DNA of 64,000 bases from positions 1-64,000 of IMG/VR virus record IMGVR_UViG_3300009194_000006; one strand, given 5' to 3'. Position numbers and translations under genes: made by a program. The stretch is from a virus. This document shows positions 46,623 to 55,415 of the stretch, piece after piece (the first letter of the stretch is position 1; the number at the start of each line of letters is the position of its first letter). Under the pieces are notes generated by a model. That model made no database searches, was not told the DNA's origin, and saw nothing but the letters and a program-made list of their open reading frames with translations.

Positions 46623-48829
46623 TTTTTGTTAAAGTCTTCAATATCCTGTGTTACAGAATTGTCGATAACAACGTCCGCATCTTCAGGTGTATCTGCGATT
46701 TTCATGTTGTTAGCTTTCGCCAAAATTTCAAAGTAATCCCACATTTTCATATGGGCTTTGTTCACATTCAAAATATGTTTGATCTGAATGTCAATACTTT
46801 TTGAGCGTGACGACAAATTAGAACTAGTAATGTTATGTTCCGGCATGTCTGCCCAATACATCACATTTCTATCGATATCATAGATAGTACACAAAACGGC
46901 TCTAGCATTACATGTCAAGTCAAAGCGGTCAGTGATGGTCTTAGGATCATATACCTTATTATCACCTTTGCTATTATTACACATAAAGCCTGTATAAGCT
47001 TCAAATTCATCCAGCTTCTGAGACGAAAAAACGTTAACATAGGTCACTACGTATTTTGCACCATTGTTCGAACGCTTAAGCTTGTCAATGTCTACATCCA
47101 CGAACTCACTAGCACCATTTGGCGCACTAGTTATATCGCCTGAATGAGTAGAATACTTCCCATGTGTAGAGTAGTATGAACACTCTTCGACGTATCCAAG
47201 TCCTTCATCATAGATTTTAATAGACAGATCTAAATCTACGCAACCCGATATATCGTTTTCTTTCCAGTATGTGAAAAAACGAATGTAACCAGTATCATCA
47301 AGATTAATACTTGACCCACGCTCAGCTTTAAACATACTGTCCTTCATTGAACGAAGCTTCAATGGCATAATTCGATTTTTCAGCACTGGATCGATATAAA
47401 TGGTTTTACCACTAATATCATTGTTCTTTAGTTTATTAGCGATGACGTTATCAATACTTGCGATGATTTTCTCACAATTCTCGTCTGAAATATCTTCACG
47501 GGTTTCTTCAATAAGATTCAAGAATCCATTTACGTTAATGTATACGCGTTCGGATTCATAGTGATGAATCCGCATACTGAAGTTATCTCGTGCGGAGATC
47601 AACACTCGCATTGAGGCGTCATGTCCACAAGTTTCGAACTTTGATAGAATAGTTTCAATGGATTCAGGAAACTTTCGACAGATACTATCCAAGTTTCTTA
47701 CAAAAATACCCGGACGAGATACCACAAGATCCAACACCTTCGAAAGATCCTTATCTTCAATAAGTGCTTTCTGTAATTTACCATCAAACGTCTTGATAGT
47801 GTTTGCATGGTTCAATACAGTATCAACAGCCTTAAATGCATTCGGGTATTTCTTTCGAAACGTACCGAAGTGTACAGACATATTCAAGGCAACCCATTTT
47901 TCACGCTTCTTAACCATATCTTCGTATGGGTTGCTGATATGGTTAAGGCTTTTTGCAACAAACTTACGGCACTTGTTATTAAGTTTAAATTTACCATCGG
48001 GATTGTCTGATAATTGATTCAGTTGTTCCGCAATGCGCATCACATCATTTGCAGTTTTGATAAAACCTTTAGTCATATCATAAACTTCATTGTATGCACG
48101 AGTTTTTAGAAGCTCATTGACAACGATTGATACAGTTTCCTTGAAGGGAATTTCGCCTGAAAAAACATAGCTTGTTTCTTCTTCATCCATCTCTACTAAA
48201 GCGTTTTTAAAAAACTCGATCTGAAGAAGAGTCATGCCATTACGAGATTCCACACAACTCTTTACGAGTTCTACGATATCAGAACGATTAAACAAATTAA
48301 TAGCTTTAGGTGTGTGATTAATACGCGAACAATCAACACTTTCAAGCAAATCTACTTCACTAACATCACCTGCACACTGAGGACATTGGCCTTCTGACAT
48401 GTATCCGACGACAACATGACCACATGGATACGTGTCATGATCGGTCAACACATCCATATCACCAGAAGTACTGTTGAGCAGATCTAGTAGACGAGCATTG
48501 ATTGACTTTGAATTTCCATGCACCAATGTACTCTGTGGTACTGAATTCGGAAAGTTTCTGTATAGTGGACGCATCCTAACATTAACACCCACCATGTCTG
48601 ATAGTGTTTCGAATGTATTGTCTACCAATGATTTAAATTCATTCTCAGGTAGTGTTTTAATGGCGCTTCTTGCTTCTTCTGACAAATAAAAGCCCATCAG
48701 AATAAGCTCATGATTGAATGCATCAATCAGTGTGTCGTCGATATGACACACTGGATCGGTACCATCAATGTAAATGTTTTGATTGCTTCTGAGTGCAATC
48801 CAAATAAAAGTTTTATTTGTCACGTTCAT
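46610..48829 (-). CDS. RING-like/TerD-like protein (MXAN_6230/SCO0854-type), 739 aa
   Basis: A zinc site near residues 150-170 (YPCGHVVVGYMSEGQCPQC) resembles a RING half. A long helical middle follows. The end (about 510-700) has VDLDLSIKIYDEGLGYVEEC, HSGDITSAPNGASEFVDVDI, AYTGFM and VYDPKTITDRFDLTCNA, the beta-domain pattern of TerD-type stress proteins. The whole layout recalls bacterial RING-domain proteins of the MXAN_6230/SCO0854 type, whose role is unclear. The upstream HD gene overlaps by 4 nt. Confidence 0.6.
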   Translation of the reverse strand: MNVTNKTFIWIALRSNQNIYIDGTDPVCHIDDTLIDAFNHELILMGFYLSEEARSAIKTLPENEFKSLVDNTFETLSDMVGVNVRMRPLYRNFPNSVPQSTLVHGNSKSINARLLDLLNSTSGDMDVLTDHDTYPCGHVVVGYMSEGQCPQCAGDVSEVDLLESVDCSRINHTPKAINLFNRSDIVELVKSCVESRNGMTLLQIEFFKNALVEMDEEETSYVFSGEIPFKETVSIVVNELLKTRAYNEVYDMTKGFIKTANDVMRIAEQLNQLSDNPDGKFKLNNKCRKFVAKSLNHISNPYEDMVKKREKWVALNMSVHFGTFRKKYPNAFKAVDTVLNHANTIKTFDGKLQKALIEDKDLSKVLDLVVSRPGIFVRNLDSICRKFPESIETILSKFETCGHDASMRVLISARDNFSMRIHHYESERVYINVNGFLNLIEETREDISDENCEKIIASIDNVIANKLKNNDISGKTIYIDPVLKNRIMPLKLRSMKDSMFKAERGSSINLDDTGYIRFFTYWKENDISGCVDLDLSIKIYDEGLGYVEECSYYSTHGKYSTHSGDITSAPNGASEFVDVDIDKLKRSNNGAKYVVTYVNVFSSQKLDEFEAYTGFMCNNSKGDNKVYDPKTITDRFDLTCNARAVLCTIYDIDRNVMYWADMPEHNITSSNLSSRSKSIDIQIKHILNVNKAHMKMWDYFEILAKANNMKIADTPEDADVVIDNSVTQDIEDFNKKWMV

Positions 48830-49320
48830 ACATTTTCACCATTAGTATATTCGTACTCACTCATCTTATCAGTAAGGAACATATAAGAGCGTTGATATTT
48901 AATCATGCGCTTAACGTCCTTATCACTAATACCTTTGAGGCGTGAGATATTGGAATTATCTTTCAAATCTGCAATTTTAACTTTAATACAGTCAGGATTA
49001 CTCTTTACACCAAGAATGTACTTAATGTAACTATCATCAGCATCGTGTGTCAGAAGTTTGAGAGCATCAATCACCCGTGGTGAGAACCCCATATTAATTA
49101 AATCTTTCAATGTAATATCAGTATCCTCAACCACATCATGAAGAACCGCAATCTGTTGAAGCTCCGGGTCATCATCAGGCATAGCTGACATAACACGAAT
49201 AAGGTGTAGAGTATAAGGCTTACCACCCTTATCAAGTACGCCATTGAATTTTTCAGCGGCGAGGGCAATTGCTTTTGATAACATTTCCCACTGATTATGA
49301 ACACTATGAGACATATTCAA
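48826..49320 (-). CDS. HD-domain hydrolase, SpoT/MESH1-like, 164 aa
   Basis: The motifs of the ppGpp-hydrolase HD domain are present: GKPYTLHLIRVM, then VLHDVVEDTDIT (HD about residues 61-62), then VKIADLKDNSNI. It lacks the synthetase and regulatory domains of full SpoT, like small alarmone hydrolases. In infection it could lower host ppGpp. Promoter at 49348-49376. Confidence 0.8.
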   Translation of the reverse strand: MNMSHSVHNQWEMLSKAIALAAEKFNGVLDKGGKPYTLHLIRVMSAMPDDDPELQQIAVLHDVVEDTDITLKDLINMGFSPRVIDALKLLTHDADDSYIKYILGVKSNPDCIKVKIADLKDNSNISRLKGISDKDVKRMIKYQRSYMFLTDKMSEYEYTNGENV

Positions 49321-49347
49321 TTTCCTTTATGTTTTAGACTATATCTT

Positions 49348-49376
49348 ACTATACCATTTGAAGACAAGAGTTTCAA
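49348..49376 (-). promoter_or_regulatory. Sigma70-like promoter (minus strand)
   Basis: TTGAAA, a 17-nt spacer and TATAGT on the minus strand. The -35 overlaps the last codons of the rhomboid gene; the start at 49320 is 28 nt downstream. Confidence 0.65.
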
Positions 49377-50053
49377 GCCTTACCATGGCGTTCCCGCCAA
49401 CTTTCTACAACATCGCGATTATTTTTCTTACGTAAATAAAGCTTGGTCCGAATCTTTTTATCAAGATAAAGATATAGATATAATGCTGCACCAACCATAG
49501 CACCTATGATATGCGTGATAATACTGACATTCAACGGCAACAATAACAGAACTACGTGCATAACGACAAGATAAATGGCGAGACCTTTATATCCACGAAC
49601 TTTATTAAGGATACCAAAAGTTATATACGCCATTACGACACCAGAATATCCAACAACAGGTTGTGTTGAAAGTAGAGTCACAAGGGGTCCAATGACGAAG
49701 GCTGAGCCAATGTACAAAAACCACAAAACCCATTGCTTCGTGTGGAATTTATACCGAAGCTCATTGGTTACAATAAAGAAGCAAAGCATGTTCATAACAA
49801 AATGAACAACGCCTGCATGTACAAAATTACCCACAAACCATGATATTTCAGTCATACCAGCGGGATTATTCATTGCAAGCATCGGTATTAGGTTCGGATT
49901 AACCAATGTAGCAATAAGGAAGATTGTATTAATCGCCAATGCTATAATTACTGGCCAATTGTACGTACTGAATTTGTGATAGTACGGTTTTTTAAGTCGT
50001 ATCTTATAGCTTTTTTTACTATTCGTTCCAATATCATACATTGTATTCACCAT
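49373..50053 (-). CDS. Rhomboid-family intramembrane serine protease, 226 aa
   Basis: Six or more hydrophobic segments. The catalytic pair is visible: G-Y-S-G at residues 135-138 (Ser 137) and His 181 in ITHIIGAMVGA. The H-x4-H-x3-N motif is at 79-88 (FVHAGVVHFVMNM). Rhomboids cut membrane proteins inside the bilayer. They are rare in phages. A host or phage membrane protein is the likely substrate; which one is unknown. Starts overlapping the SLOG-like gene by 7 nt. Confidence 0.88.
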   Translation of the reverse strand: MVNTMYDIGTNSKKSYKIRLKKPYYHKFSTYNWPVIIALAINTIFLIATLVNPNLIPMLAMNNPAGMTEISWFVGNFVHAGVVHFVMNMLCFFIVTNELRYKFHTKQWVLWFLYIGSAFVIGPLVTLLSTQPVVGYSGVVMAYITFGILNKVRGYKGLAIYLVVMHVVLLLLPLNVSIITHIIGAMVGAALYLYLYLDKKIRTKLYLRKKNNRDVVESWRERHGKA

Positions 50054-50565
50054 AAATTAAAGAGTTCATGAACCATGTCCATGTGTTTTTCGTTGTACAA
50101 ATTCAAAACTGGTATTTCAAAGATAGATGCTATTCTAATTGCTGTTGCTGTTCCACCTGTTTTATTAGTGCAGGTTTCTTGATTATATGCACCATCTGGT
50201 GTCCAACATATTACCACGTCTGATCTATTACTTTCAAGCAATTCTACACCGAATACTTGAAAGACGTTTCGAGTATGTAGCAATTTAGCACCGTGCGACA
50301 ATCTATTAAATGCAGGATGGACAGTACTAATGATACTTTCCGCCGCTTTAACCAATGTTGGATTAATTGAGCTTAATGGTATACCATGGGATGAAAAATT
50401 GCGCCAAGGTAGATATATTTCCAAGTTATTAGTAGTCTGCTCGAAAGCAGTATCACAACCACTAGCACCACCGCTACGTACCACATGATCTTGTAAAGGC
50501 AAGGTCGTTATAAAGTCATATATTTCTCTCGGTACTTTACGGCTTCCAATGCCTGTTATTATCAT
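50047..50565 (-). CDS. SLOG/LOG-like nucleotide-binding protein, 172 aa
   Basis: ITGIGSRKVP, then VRSGGASGCDTAFEQ, VVICWTPDGAY and a C-terminal TGGTATAIRIASIFEI match the SLOG superfamily (DprA, LOG and YpsA-like) found often in phages. Such domains bind nucleotides or their derivatives, and some sense signals in defence systems. The precise ligand is unknown. Confidence 0.75.
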   Translation of the reverse strand: MIITGIGSRKVPREIYDFITTLPLQDHVVRSGGASGCDTAFEQTTNNLEIYLPWRNFSSHGIPLSSINPTLVKAAESIISTVHPAFNRLSHGAKLLHTRNVFQVFGVELLESNRSDVVICWTPDGAYNQETCTNKTGGTATAIRIASIFEIPVLNLYNEKHMDMVHELFNLW

Positions 50566-50867
50566 TGATAGTATACTTCCTTAGAAACGAAAATCTTAAA
50601 ATTACAATTACGAACCATGATTCCATCTTTTAGATCGGCCCGTTCTAAATAATTTTTTAAATTTTCATCACTACAATGCGATACCGTGAAGAACTCTTCG
50701 CCGTTTTCTTCAATTTCATCAATATTATTATCAATGTCATTATAGAGAAGATATTTCATAGACTCGGCATCTTCGTTAGATTTGAAAATACCAATGCAAT
50801 AAAATAATACATCATCGTCAGTATCTTCGATGACATACACACCCCATACATTTCTAAAGCTAACCAT
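50562..50867 (-). CDS. Hypothetical protein, 101 aa
   Basis: Beta-rich with an acidic middle (DNNIDEIEENGEE). Overlaps the SLOG-like gene by 4 nt, so the two are co-translated. Unknown. Confidence 0.65.
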   Translation of the reverse strand: MVSFRNVWGVYVIEDTDDDVLFYCIGIFKSNEDAESMKYLLYNDIDNNIDEIEENGEEFFTVSHCSDENLKNYLERADLKDGIMVRNCNFKIFVSKEVYYQ

Positions 50868-50879
50868 ATTGTATTATCC

Positions 50880-51692
50880 TCATGTCCATAACGATGTACG
50901 AATATTAAGAAGCCGTCTTAACATTTTTTCATCGTCCTTCTCAAACTCATCTTCAAGATTATTCATTCGATCTAAACTTTCATGCAACTTCTTGTAATCA
51001 TCTGGGTGATCTAGTGCAAATCTTGCATCTAGTATCAGCGCCCCTGAATACTTTTTATTATATGTAACCCATGGTTCTTGGGACATATCTAATCGCTCTG
51101 ACTCAGCTACGTCTTCCCTTTCATCTAGAATCTCAGTATACCACATATACAATGCAAACAGTTCCGTATAAAAATCTTTGTTTTCATCATCATCATTAGT
51201 GCGCTCTATGATATGGTGTAAGCCCAGTTCCTTTGAGCGAAAGAATGCTTCTGCTATACCAAATACATCAAAATTATTATTCAACCATAGTCGCTTTTTG
51301 TATGCCTCATACAATGGATGGTCCTTGTCCATTGAAATAAATTCCAACCAAGCCAACTCTATTTCAACATAATCAACGACTAAAGCAAACATGGCATGTA
51401 GCATTCTCACATCTGCATCATAGTATCCGGGCGGTAAGGTAGTTTTCACAACATGCAAACGTTGTGTTGTACGATACCTAACCCAATCCTTGACCTTATC
51501 TAAATGAGGTTTTATACATGCATGATAGTCCCTAGCAAAAAACATATCATAAAGGTACGATATTCTATTTGGAATTATACGAAATAGTACAAACCTGAAT
51601 TTATGATCCTTTTTATATTCATGCAAACTACTGTACTCGGGCTCAAGTTTCCTTAAGCCCTTAAGTACTAGCTTACTAATTTCTTCAATCAT
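50880..51692 (-). CDS. Phage-type protein of unknown function, 270 aa
   Basis: The block YHACIKPHLDKVKDWVRYRT then LPPGYYDADVRMLHAMFALV then EIELAW looks well conserved; I recall similar uncharacterised proteins in large phages. Mostly helical. Overlaps the Thg1-like gene by 8 nt. Confidence 0.6.
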   Translation of the reverse strand: MIEEISKLVLKGLRKLEPEYSSLHEYKKDHKFRFVLFRIIPNRISYLYDMFFARDYHACIKPHLDKVKDWVRYRTTQRLHVVKTTLPPGYYDADVRMLHAMFALVVDYVEIELAWLEFISMDKDHPLYEAYKKRLWLNNNFDVFGIAEAFFRSKELGLHHIIERTNDDDENKDFYTELFALYMWYTEILDEREDVAESERLDMSQEPWVTYNKKYSGALILDARFALDHPDDYKKLHESLDRMNNLEDEFEKDDEKMLRRLLNIRTSLWT

Positions 51693-52473
51693 GATCTACC
51701 AGCCTACTACCTAACGAAAGATTTTTGATTTCATTAAACGACAAGTTTTTAAATGCATTACATTTAATCTTGTGTCGTGTATATTCACGCGATTGAGGCT
51801 TTTTACCATCTGGGATTTTTGCCCAAATATGATCAGGAATCACATTATTTTCAAGACGCTTATATACATAAACACCATATTTGAAATCGTCTGGAAATTC
51901 ATCCCAAACAACAGCACACTGATCTTCGAGCATTTCGATAACATCTTCCCGACTTCTCTTATGCATCTGCTTTTTATTCAGGAAGTGATGACCGACCATA
52001 GATACCGAGTTACGAACACAATCATGCTGACGCCATAGAATAGAATTAACGGCTTCGTTATAATCAGGGACGTTGAATACTCTGGCATCAAAGTGTGGTA
52101 CACTTTTTGAAACATGCTCTGGCCATACTTTCATAGCTTCAATAACAAATTTCGATGTAGCTGTCGCTGATAAAACACTGACCAACTTCTGAATCTTAGC
52201 ATCGAAAAATAGGTCTGGCTTAGGCACAATAATTGAAATCTCATCACTTTGGGTATATGCCAAGCATCCATCACATTCCTTCATGACATGTTCGGCGGTT
52301 CGGGTCATAACATGTCTAAAGTCTTCGTCATACGGACGTTTAAAGTTTCGGGTGAAGTTACTAAACCCGCGTCCATCTAAACGAACAATGACTGGAAGAT
52401 TTTTATCGAGCCGTTGTTCAGTTTGCTTCTTTTCGTACATTTTCATACGCTTAGCAAAATCGGTATTGTCCAT
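51685..52473 (-). CDS. Thg1-like 3'-5' RNA polymerase (tRNA-His guanylyltransferase family), 262 aa
   Basis: RLDGRGFSNFTRNFKRPYDE (about 31-50) and TQSDEISII (about 74-82) carry the metal-binding Asp and Glu of the Thg1 palm domain. The FDARVFNVPDYNEAVNSILW then RQHDCVRNS block is diagnostic. Bacterial and phage members (TLPs) repair 5'-truncated or mismatched tRNAs by adding bases in the 3'-to-5' direction. It fits the mismatched tRNA genes in this window. Confidence 0.9.
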   Translation of the reverse strand: MDNTDFAKRMKMYEKKQTEQRLDKNLPVIVRLDGRGFSNFTRNFKRPYDEDFRHVMTRTAEHVMKECDGCLAYTQSDEISIIVPKPDLFFDAKIQKLVSVLSATATSKFVIEAMKVWPEHVSKSVPHFDARVFNVPDYNEAVNSILWRQHDCVRNSVSMVGHHFLNKKQMHKRSREDVIEMLEDQCAVVWDEFPDDFKYGVYVYKRLENNVIPDHIWAKIPDGKKPQSREYTRHKIKCNAFKNLSFNEIKNLSLGSRLVDHD

Positions 52474-52497
52474 TGCACTGTCCTTTTATATTATTCA

Positions 52498-52722
52498 TTA
52501 ACCAAAGTTGATGTATGATGCTCGACTTAGGATATAGTCAATGACACCTTCATTGACGTATGCAAGAACACGTTCACCGTTAATGGTCTTGCACTGATAG
52601 TTCTCGTTGTCGATGACATGAACAACATTCTCGGCAAATTCAACTTCAATTCTTTTACCATGCAGGCTTCCACCTACAACATTAACTTCATCATTAGACA
52701 CTACAGTTTTAATATCTGACAT
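52498..52722 (-). CDS. Hypothetical protein, 74 aa
   Basis: Small beta-rich protein (RIEVEFAENVVHVIDNENYQ). First gene behind the promoter at 52749-52776, upstream of the Thg1-like gene. Unknown. Confidence 0.65.
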   Translation of the reverse strand: MSDIKTVVSNDEVNVVGGSLHGKRIEVEFAENVVHVIDNENYQCKTINGERVLAYVNEGVIDYILSRASYINFG

Positions 52723-52748
52723 AATGCTTCCTCATTCGTGTTTGTTCT

Positions 52749-52776
52749 AGTATACCAAAAATCATTCAGAAAGCAA
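52749..52776 (-). promoter_or_regulatory. Sigma70-like promoter (minus strand)
   Basis: TTGCTT, a 16-nt spacer and TATACT on the minus strand, overlapping the last codons of the NMNAT/Nudix-like gene. Confidence 0.55.
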
Positions 52777-53826
52777 ATCTTTAATGATATAATAATGATC
52801 TTCGAAAAACTGATCTCTCATTTTATCGATTTCGAACAGAGAAAACCACCCTGCATGTTCTTTTTGACTCTTCGTCTTACGTACTTTTGGGAAACCTTTT
52901 AGGCTTGTAACGTTATCTAGTTCAATAAGACCTGCATTAGTAATGATGCGTCCACGTAGTGATCGATTGGGATCATCATAGGTCTTTACCTTACGAACGT
53001 TTGAGCTGAGAATGTTTTCATGGACTTGAATATTGGTATCTTTTTTCAAGTTCTTAACGACACCTTCCTCAATGGTATCAACTTGGGCAAGAAAGCCCCC
53101 CGGCAAACAATAAAGGTCTTTCCCAACCGCGCCTTTTCTTTTAACAACCAATACATAGCCTTTATAATAAACGACAGCATCTGTCGTTACGAACGTAGGT
53201 GGGAAAGGCGCAGCCTCCCATTGTGACTTTTGAAACATGACCGCTTCATATTCTTCCTTGAGAGTTTCAAAGTCATAGCCTTTACGGTATGTATCATACC
53301 ACTCTCCTTTTCTAAACTTATCATAAAGACTAGTCATATTGGGTGCGATATGCAAAGAAATGTCTTCCATACCATAGAAGTCATGATAAAGCTCCTGACT
53401 GATGCCCATGTCTACCTTATTCACATTAAACATAGGTTCAGGGAAAATGTTTTCATAACGATGGTGTGATTCATTCGAAACATACACATTAAGCTCAAGA
53501 TCTTTACGGTTCACACACAAGGTATTAAAGCGTTCATTCAATTTCGAATGAATATCTGTAATCCATTGTCGCTTATTGACAGGATTATCATTCAGAACAC
53601 CGATGGAAAAATCTTCTTTTTCCAATCCACCATTGACTTCGATGGTTTTTAGAATATTATTTGCACGATCATTCTTGTCAAAGGGCATTGTATAGTCTTT
53701 AGAACGATCAGCCGAACATACGAAGATTAGTACGTGGTCGTTCTCATCCGACGCCTTCCTAAGAACGTGGAAGATTTCGCGTGTTACAAAAGAGAACTTA
53801 CTTACTACTATTCCGATCTTAGCCAT
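52762..53826 (-). CDS. NMN adenylyltransferase/Nudix-like protein with degraded motifs, 354 aa
   Basis: The two-domain layout (nucleotidyltransferase, about 1-185, then Nudix, about 205-350) is that of the bifunctional NMNAT/Nudix proteins known in phage KVP40 and bacteria. The N-terminal H-x-G-H motif is not seen; the position reads KFSFVTREIFHVL. The Nudix box reads PGGFLAQVDTIEEGVVKN then LKKDTN, lacking R-E and E-E. The enzyme may have changed substrate or lost activity. Length is as expected. Confidence 0.7.
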   Translation of the reverse strand: MAKIGIVVSKFSFVTREIFHVLRKASDENDHVLIFVCSADRSKDYTMPFDKNDRANNILKTIEVNGGLEKEDFSIGVLNDNPVNKRQWITDIHSKLNERFNTLCVNRKDLELNVYVSNESHHRYENIFPEPMFNVNKVDMGISQELYHDFYGMEDISLHIAPNMTSLYDKFRKGEWYDTYRKGYDFETLKEEYEAVMFQKSQWEAAPFPPTFVTTDAVVYYKGYVLVVKRKGAVGKDLYCLPGGFLAQVDTIEEGVVKNLKKDTNIQVHENILSSNVRKVKTYDDPNRSLRGRIITNAGLIELDNVTSLKGFPKVRKTKSQKEHAGWFSLFEIDKMRDQFFEDHYYIIKDLLSE

Positions 53827-54047
53827 TTATCACTATCCCTTTTCATTATTAATCTTTCTTTACGATATAAATATACTACCACAGCCACATAGCATAATGC
53901 AACTATAATATGAATAAATGGGAGTTTTGATAATACAATAGAAAACGCCACTTTTGTAGCTATAAAAGCGGTACTGTATAATGCTATGATGTAAAATGCG
54001 CCTATAAAGGCGCATATCAGAAAAGTCTCAATCTTTTTGTTCATCAA
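53808..54047 (-). CDS. Membrane protein, 79 aa
   Basis: Two hydrophobic segments (about 8-35 and 42-62) and a basic C-terminus (YRKERLIMKRDSDK). Overlaps the NMNAT/Nudix-like gene by 19 nt. Confidence 0.65.
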   Translation of the reverse strand: MMNKKIETFLICAFIGAFYIIALYSTAFIATKVAFSIVLSKLPFIHIIVALCYVAVVVYLYRKERLIMKRDSDKWLRSE

Positions 54048-54067
54048 CTGTTAATCTCACAAGGTTG

Positions 54068-54568
54068 TCATGGATACTTTTTAAAAATATTCCTAACAAT
54101 ATCAATATTCATAAAATATGTTCTATTAAATTTATCAAAAATTCTGTTTAAGAAACTGGGATGTATGCAATCACGAAATACATGAAGCTGTAATATTTTA
54201 CTATCTTTATATGTTTCATCTATATTAAAGCTGTTTTTCAGACCCATATTCATGTAAAATATAAACGTTTTTGTGGGTATTACATCATTGTTATCCCATA
54301 TAGATGTTGTACTTACACCATCATTGCATGGTAGGTTCATACTGATAATAAAACTACATGTTTCGCACACCCCTCCATTATACTTCATCTCATAATTCAT
54401 GATAGAGGCTAAGGACCGCTCATCATTTAGAACAATACCATTCTCAATCATATAGTGTTTGAAATCATACGATTGGACATCCTTCATATAGTGGACTAAG
54501 GACGTTATGATATCAATTTCATTTTCTTCAGATGTATAGGGGTAAACGACAATAGACTTACTCTTCAT
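54068..54568 (-). CDS. Hypothetical protein, 166 aa
   Basis: Mixed alpha/beta protein with C-x2-C (CETC). The end (RTYFMNIDIVRNIFKKYP) is not a clear match to the K-[LI]-K family. Overlaps the HAD-like gene by 4 nt. Confidence 0.6.
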   Translation of the reverse strand: MKSKSIVVYPYTSEENEIDIITSLVHYMKDVQSYDFKHYMIENGIVLNDERSLASIMNYEMKYNGGVCETCSFIISMNLPCNDGVSTTSIWDNNDVIPTKTFIFYMNMGLKNSFNIDETYKDSKILQLHVFRDCIHPSFLNRIFDKFNRTYFMNIDIVRNIFKKYP

Positions 54569-55029
54569 AGATACAGTCGATAACAGAATATTGGTAATTT
54601 TATATTCTTATTTATCACCGTATCGACAATTGTTGCACTAGAAAGCATACTGAAGTTATTCAGCAACAAAGCGTCATCTACGTTAGTTGTTATAAGATAC
54701 GTATATCCACGCACGATAGTAATTAACTTTTCTTTCTTATCCAACACGTGTAGTTTATCGTAATCTACTTCTTTGTCGTTTAACCACTTTTTTACTAATT
54801 CACCATCAGGATCACTATTCGATCTTCTAGAATAGATATCTATTGTGTAACCACGCTGTCTAAGCATATGTATCATAACCAACATATAAGCATTGATTTT
54901 TAGCCTAGACATACACCACTGATCCATCGCACCAACGGATATGGGATTGATGCGATGTTTGTTAATCTTTTTGAGAGTACCAAAAGTGTCTGCTATGGTA
55001 TTATCAAATTCAAATAATGCTACTGGCAT
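54565..55029 (-). CDS. HAD-like protein with altered nucleophile, 154 aa
   Basis: The start MPVALFEFDNTIADT is chosen because the longer frame lies inside the upstream gene. FEFDNT sits where HAD phosphatases have D-x-D-x-T, so the first Asp is Glu here. IDIYSRRS may be motif II. A catalytic change or loss is likely. Confidence 0.6.
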   Translation of the reverse strand: MPVALFEFDNTIADTFGTLKKINKHRINPISVGAMDQWCMSRLKINAYMLVMIHMLRQRGYTIDIYSRRSNSDPDGELVKKWLNDKEVDYDKLHVLDKKEKLITIVRGYTYLITTNVDDALLLNNFSMLSSATIVDTVINKNIKLPIFCYRLYL

Positions 55030-55031
55030 AC

Positions 55032-55415
55032 TTAAACAAAGACAATACAGGCTATGATAGCATAGTGTGTCAGATGATGTACGGACTGGTCCAGTCCAAG
55101 CGACCACCAAAAGTACTTATTTTTAATATCGAAACGTCCCAACAGGTCTGGGCTGGCTTTAACCCTATCCATGATAGAATGAATTACAAAATCAAAAGCC
55201 GCCAATGCCAATGATAGAACGAACGTTTGAGTAAATGCTAACGAAATAATAAAGGTGGCAACTGAATGTACCGCTGTGTGAGCAAATAACGGTTTCATCC
55301 ATCCTACTTTTTTGAATTTTCCAAGCATATATTTTCCCTGTAGTGGAAAGTCACACAGAAAATGCTTAACTTGGAAAATGACTAGCAATACGAAAATACT
55401 AACAATCGGGTCCAT
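55032..55415 (-). CDS. DUF3307-family membrane protein, 127 aa
   Basis: QVKHFLCDFPLQGKYMLGK at residues 15-33, H-x4-H in FAHTAVHSV, then HSIMDRVK and LDQSVHHLTHYA match DUF3307. Three or four membrane spans with conserved His and Asp facing the bilayer suggest metal binding. Function unknown. Confidence 0.75.
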   Translation of the reverse strand: MDPIVSIFVLLVIFQVKHFLCDFPLQGKYMLGKFKKVGWMKPLFAHTAVHSVATFIISLAFTQTFVLSLALAAFDFVIHSIMDRVKASPDLLGRFDIKNKYFWWSLGLDQSVHHLTHYAIIACIVFV

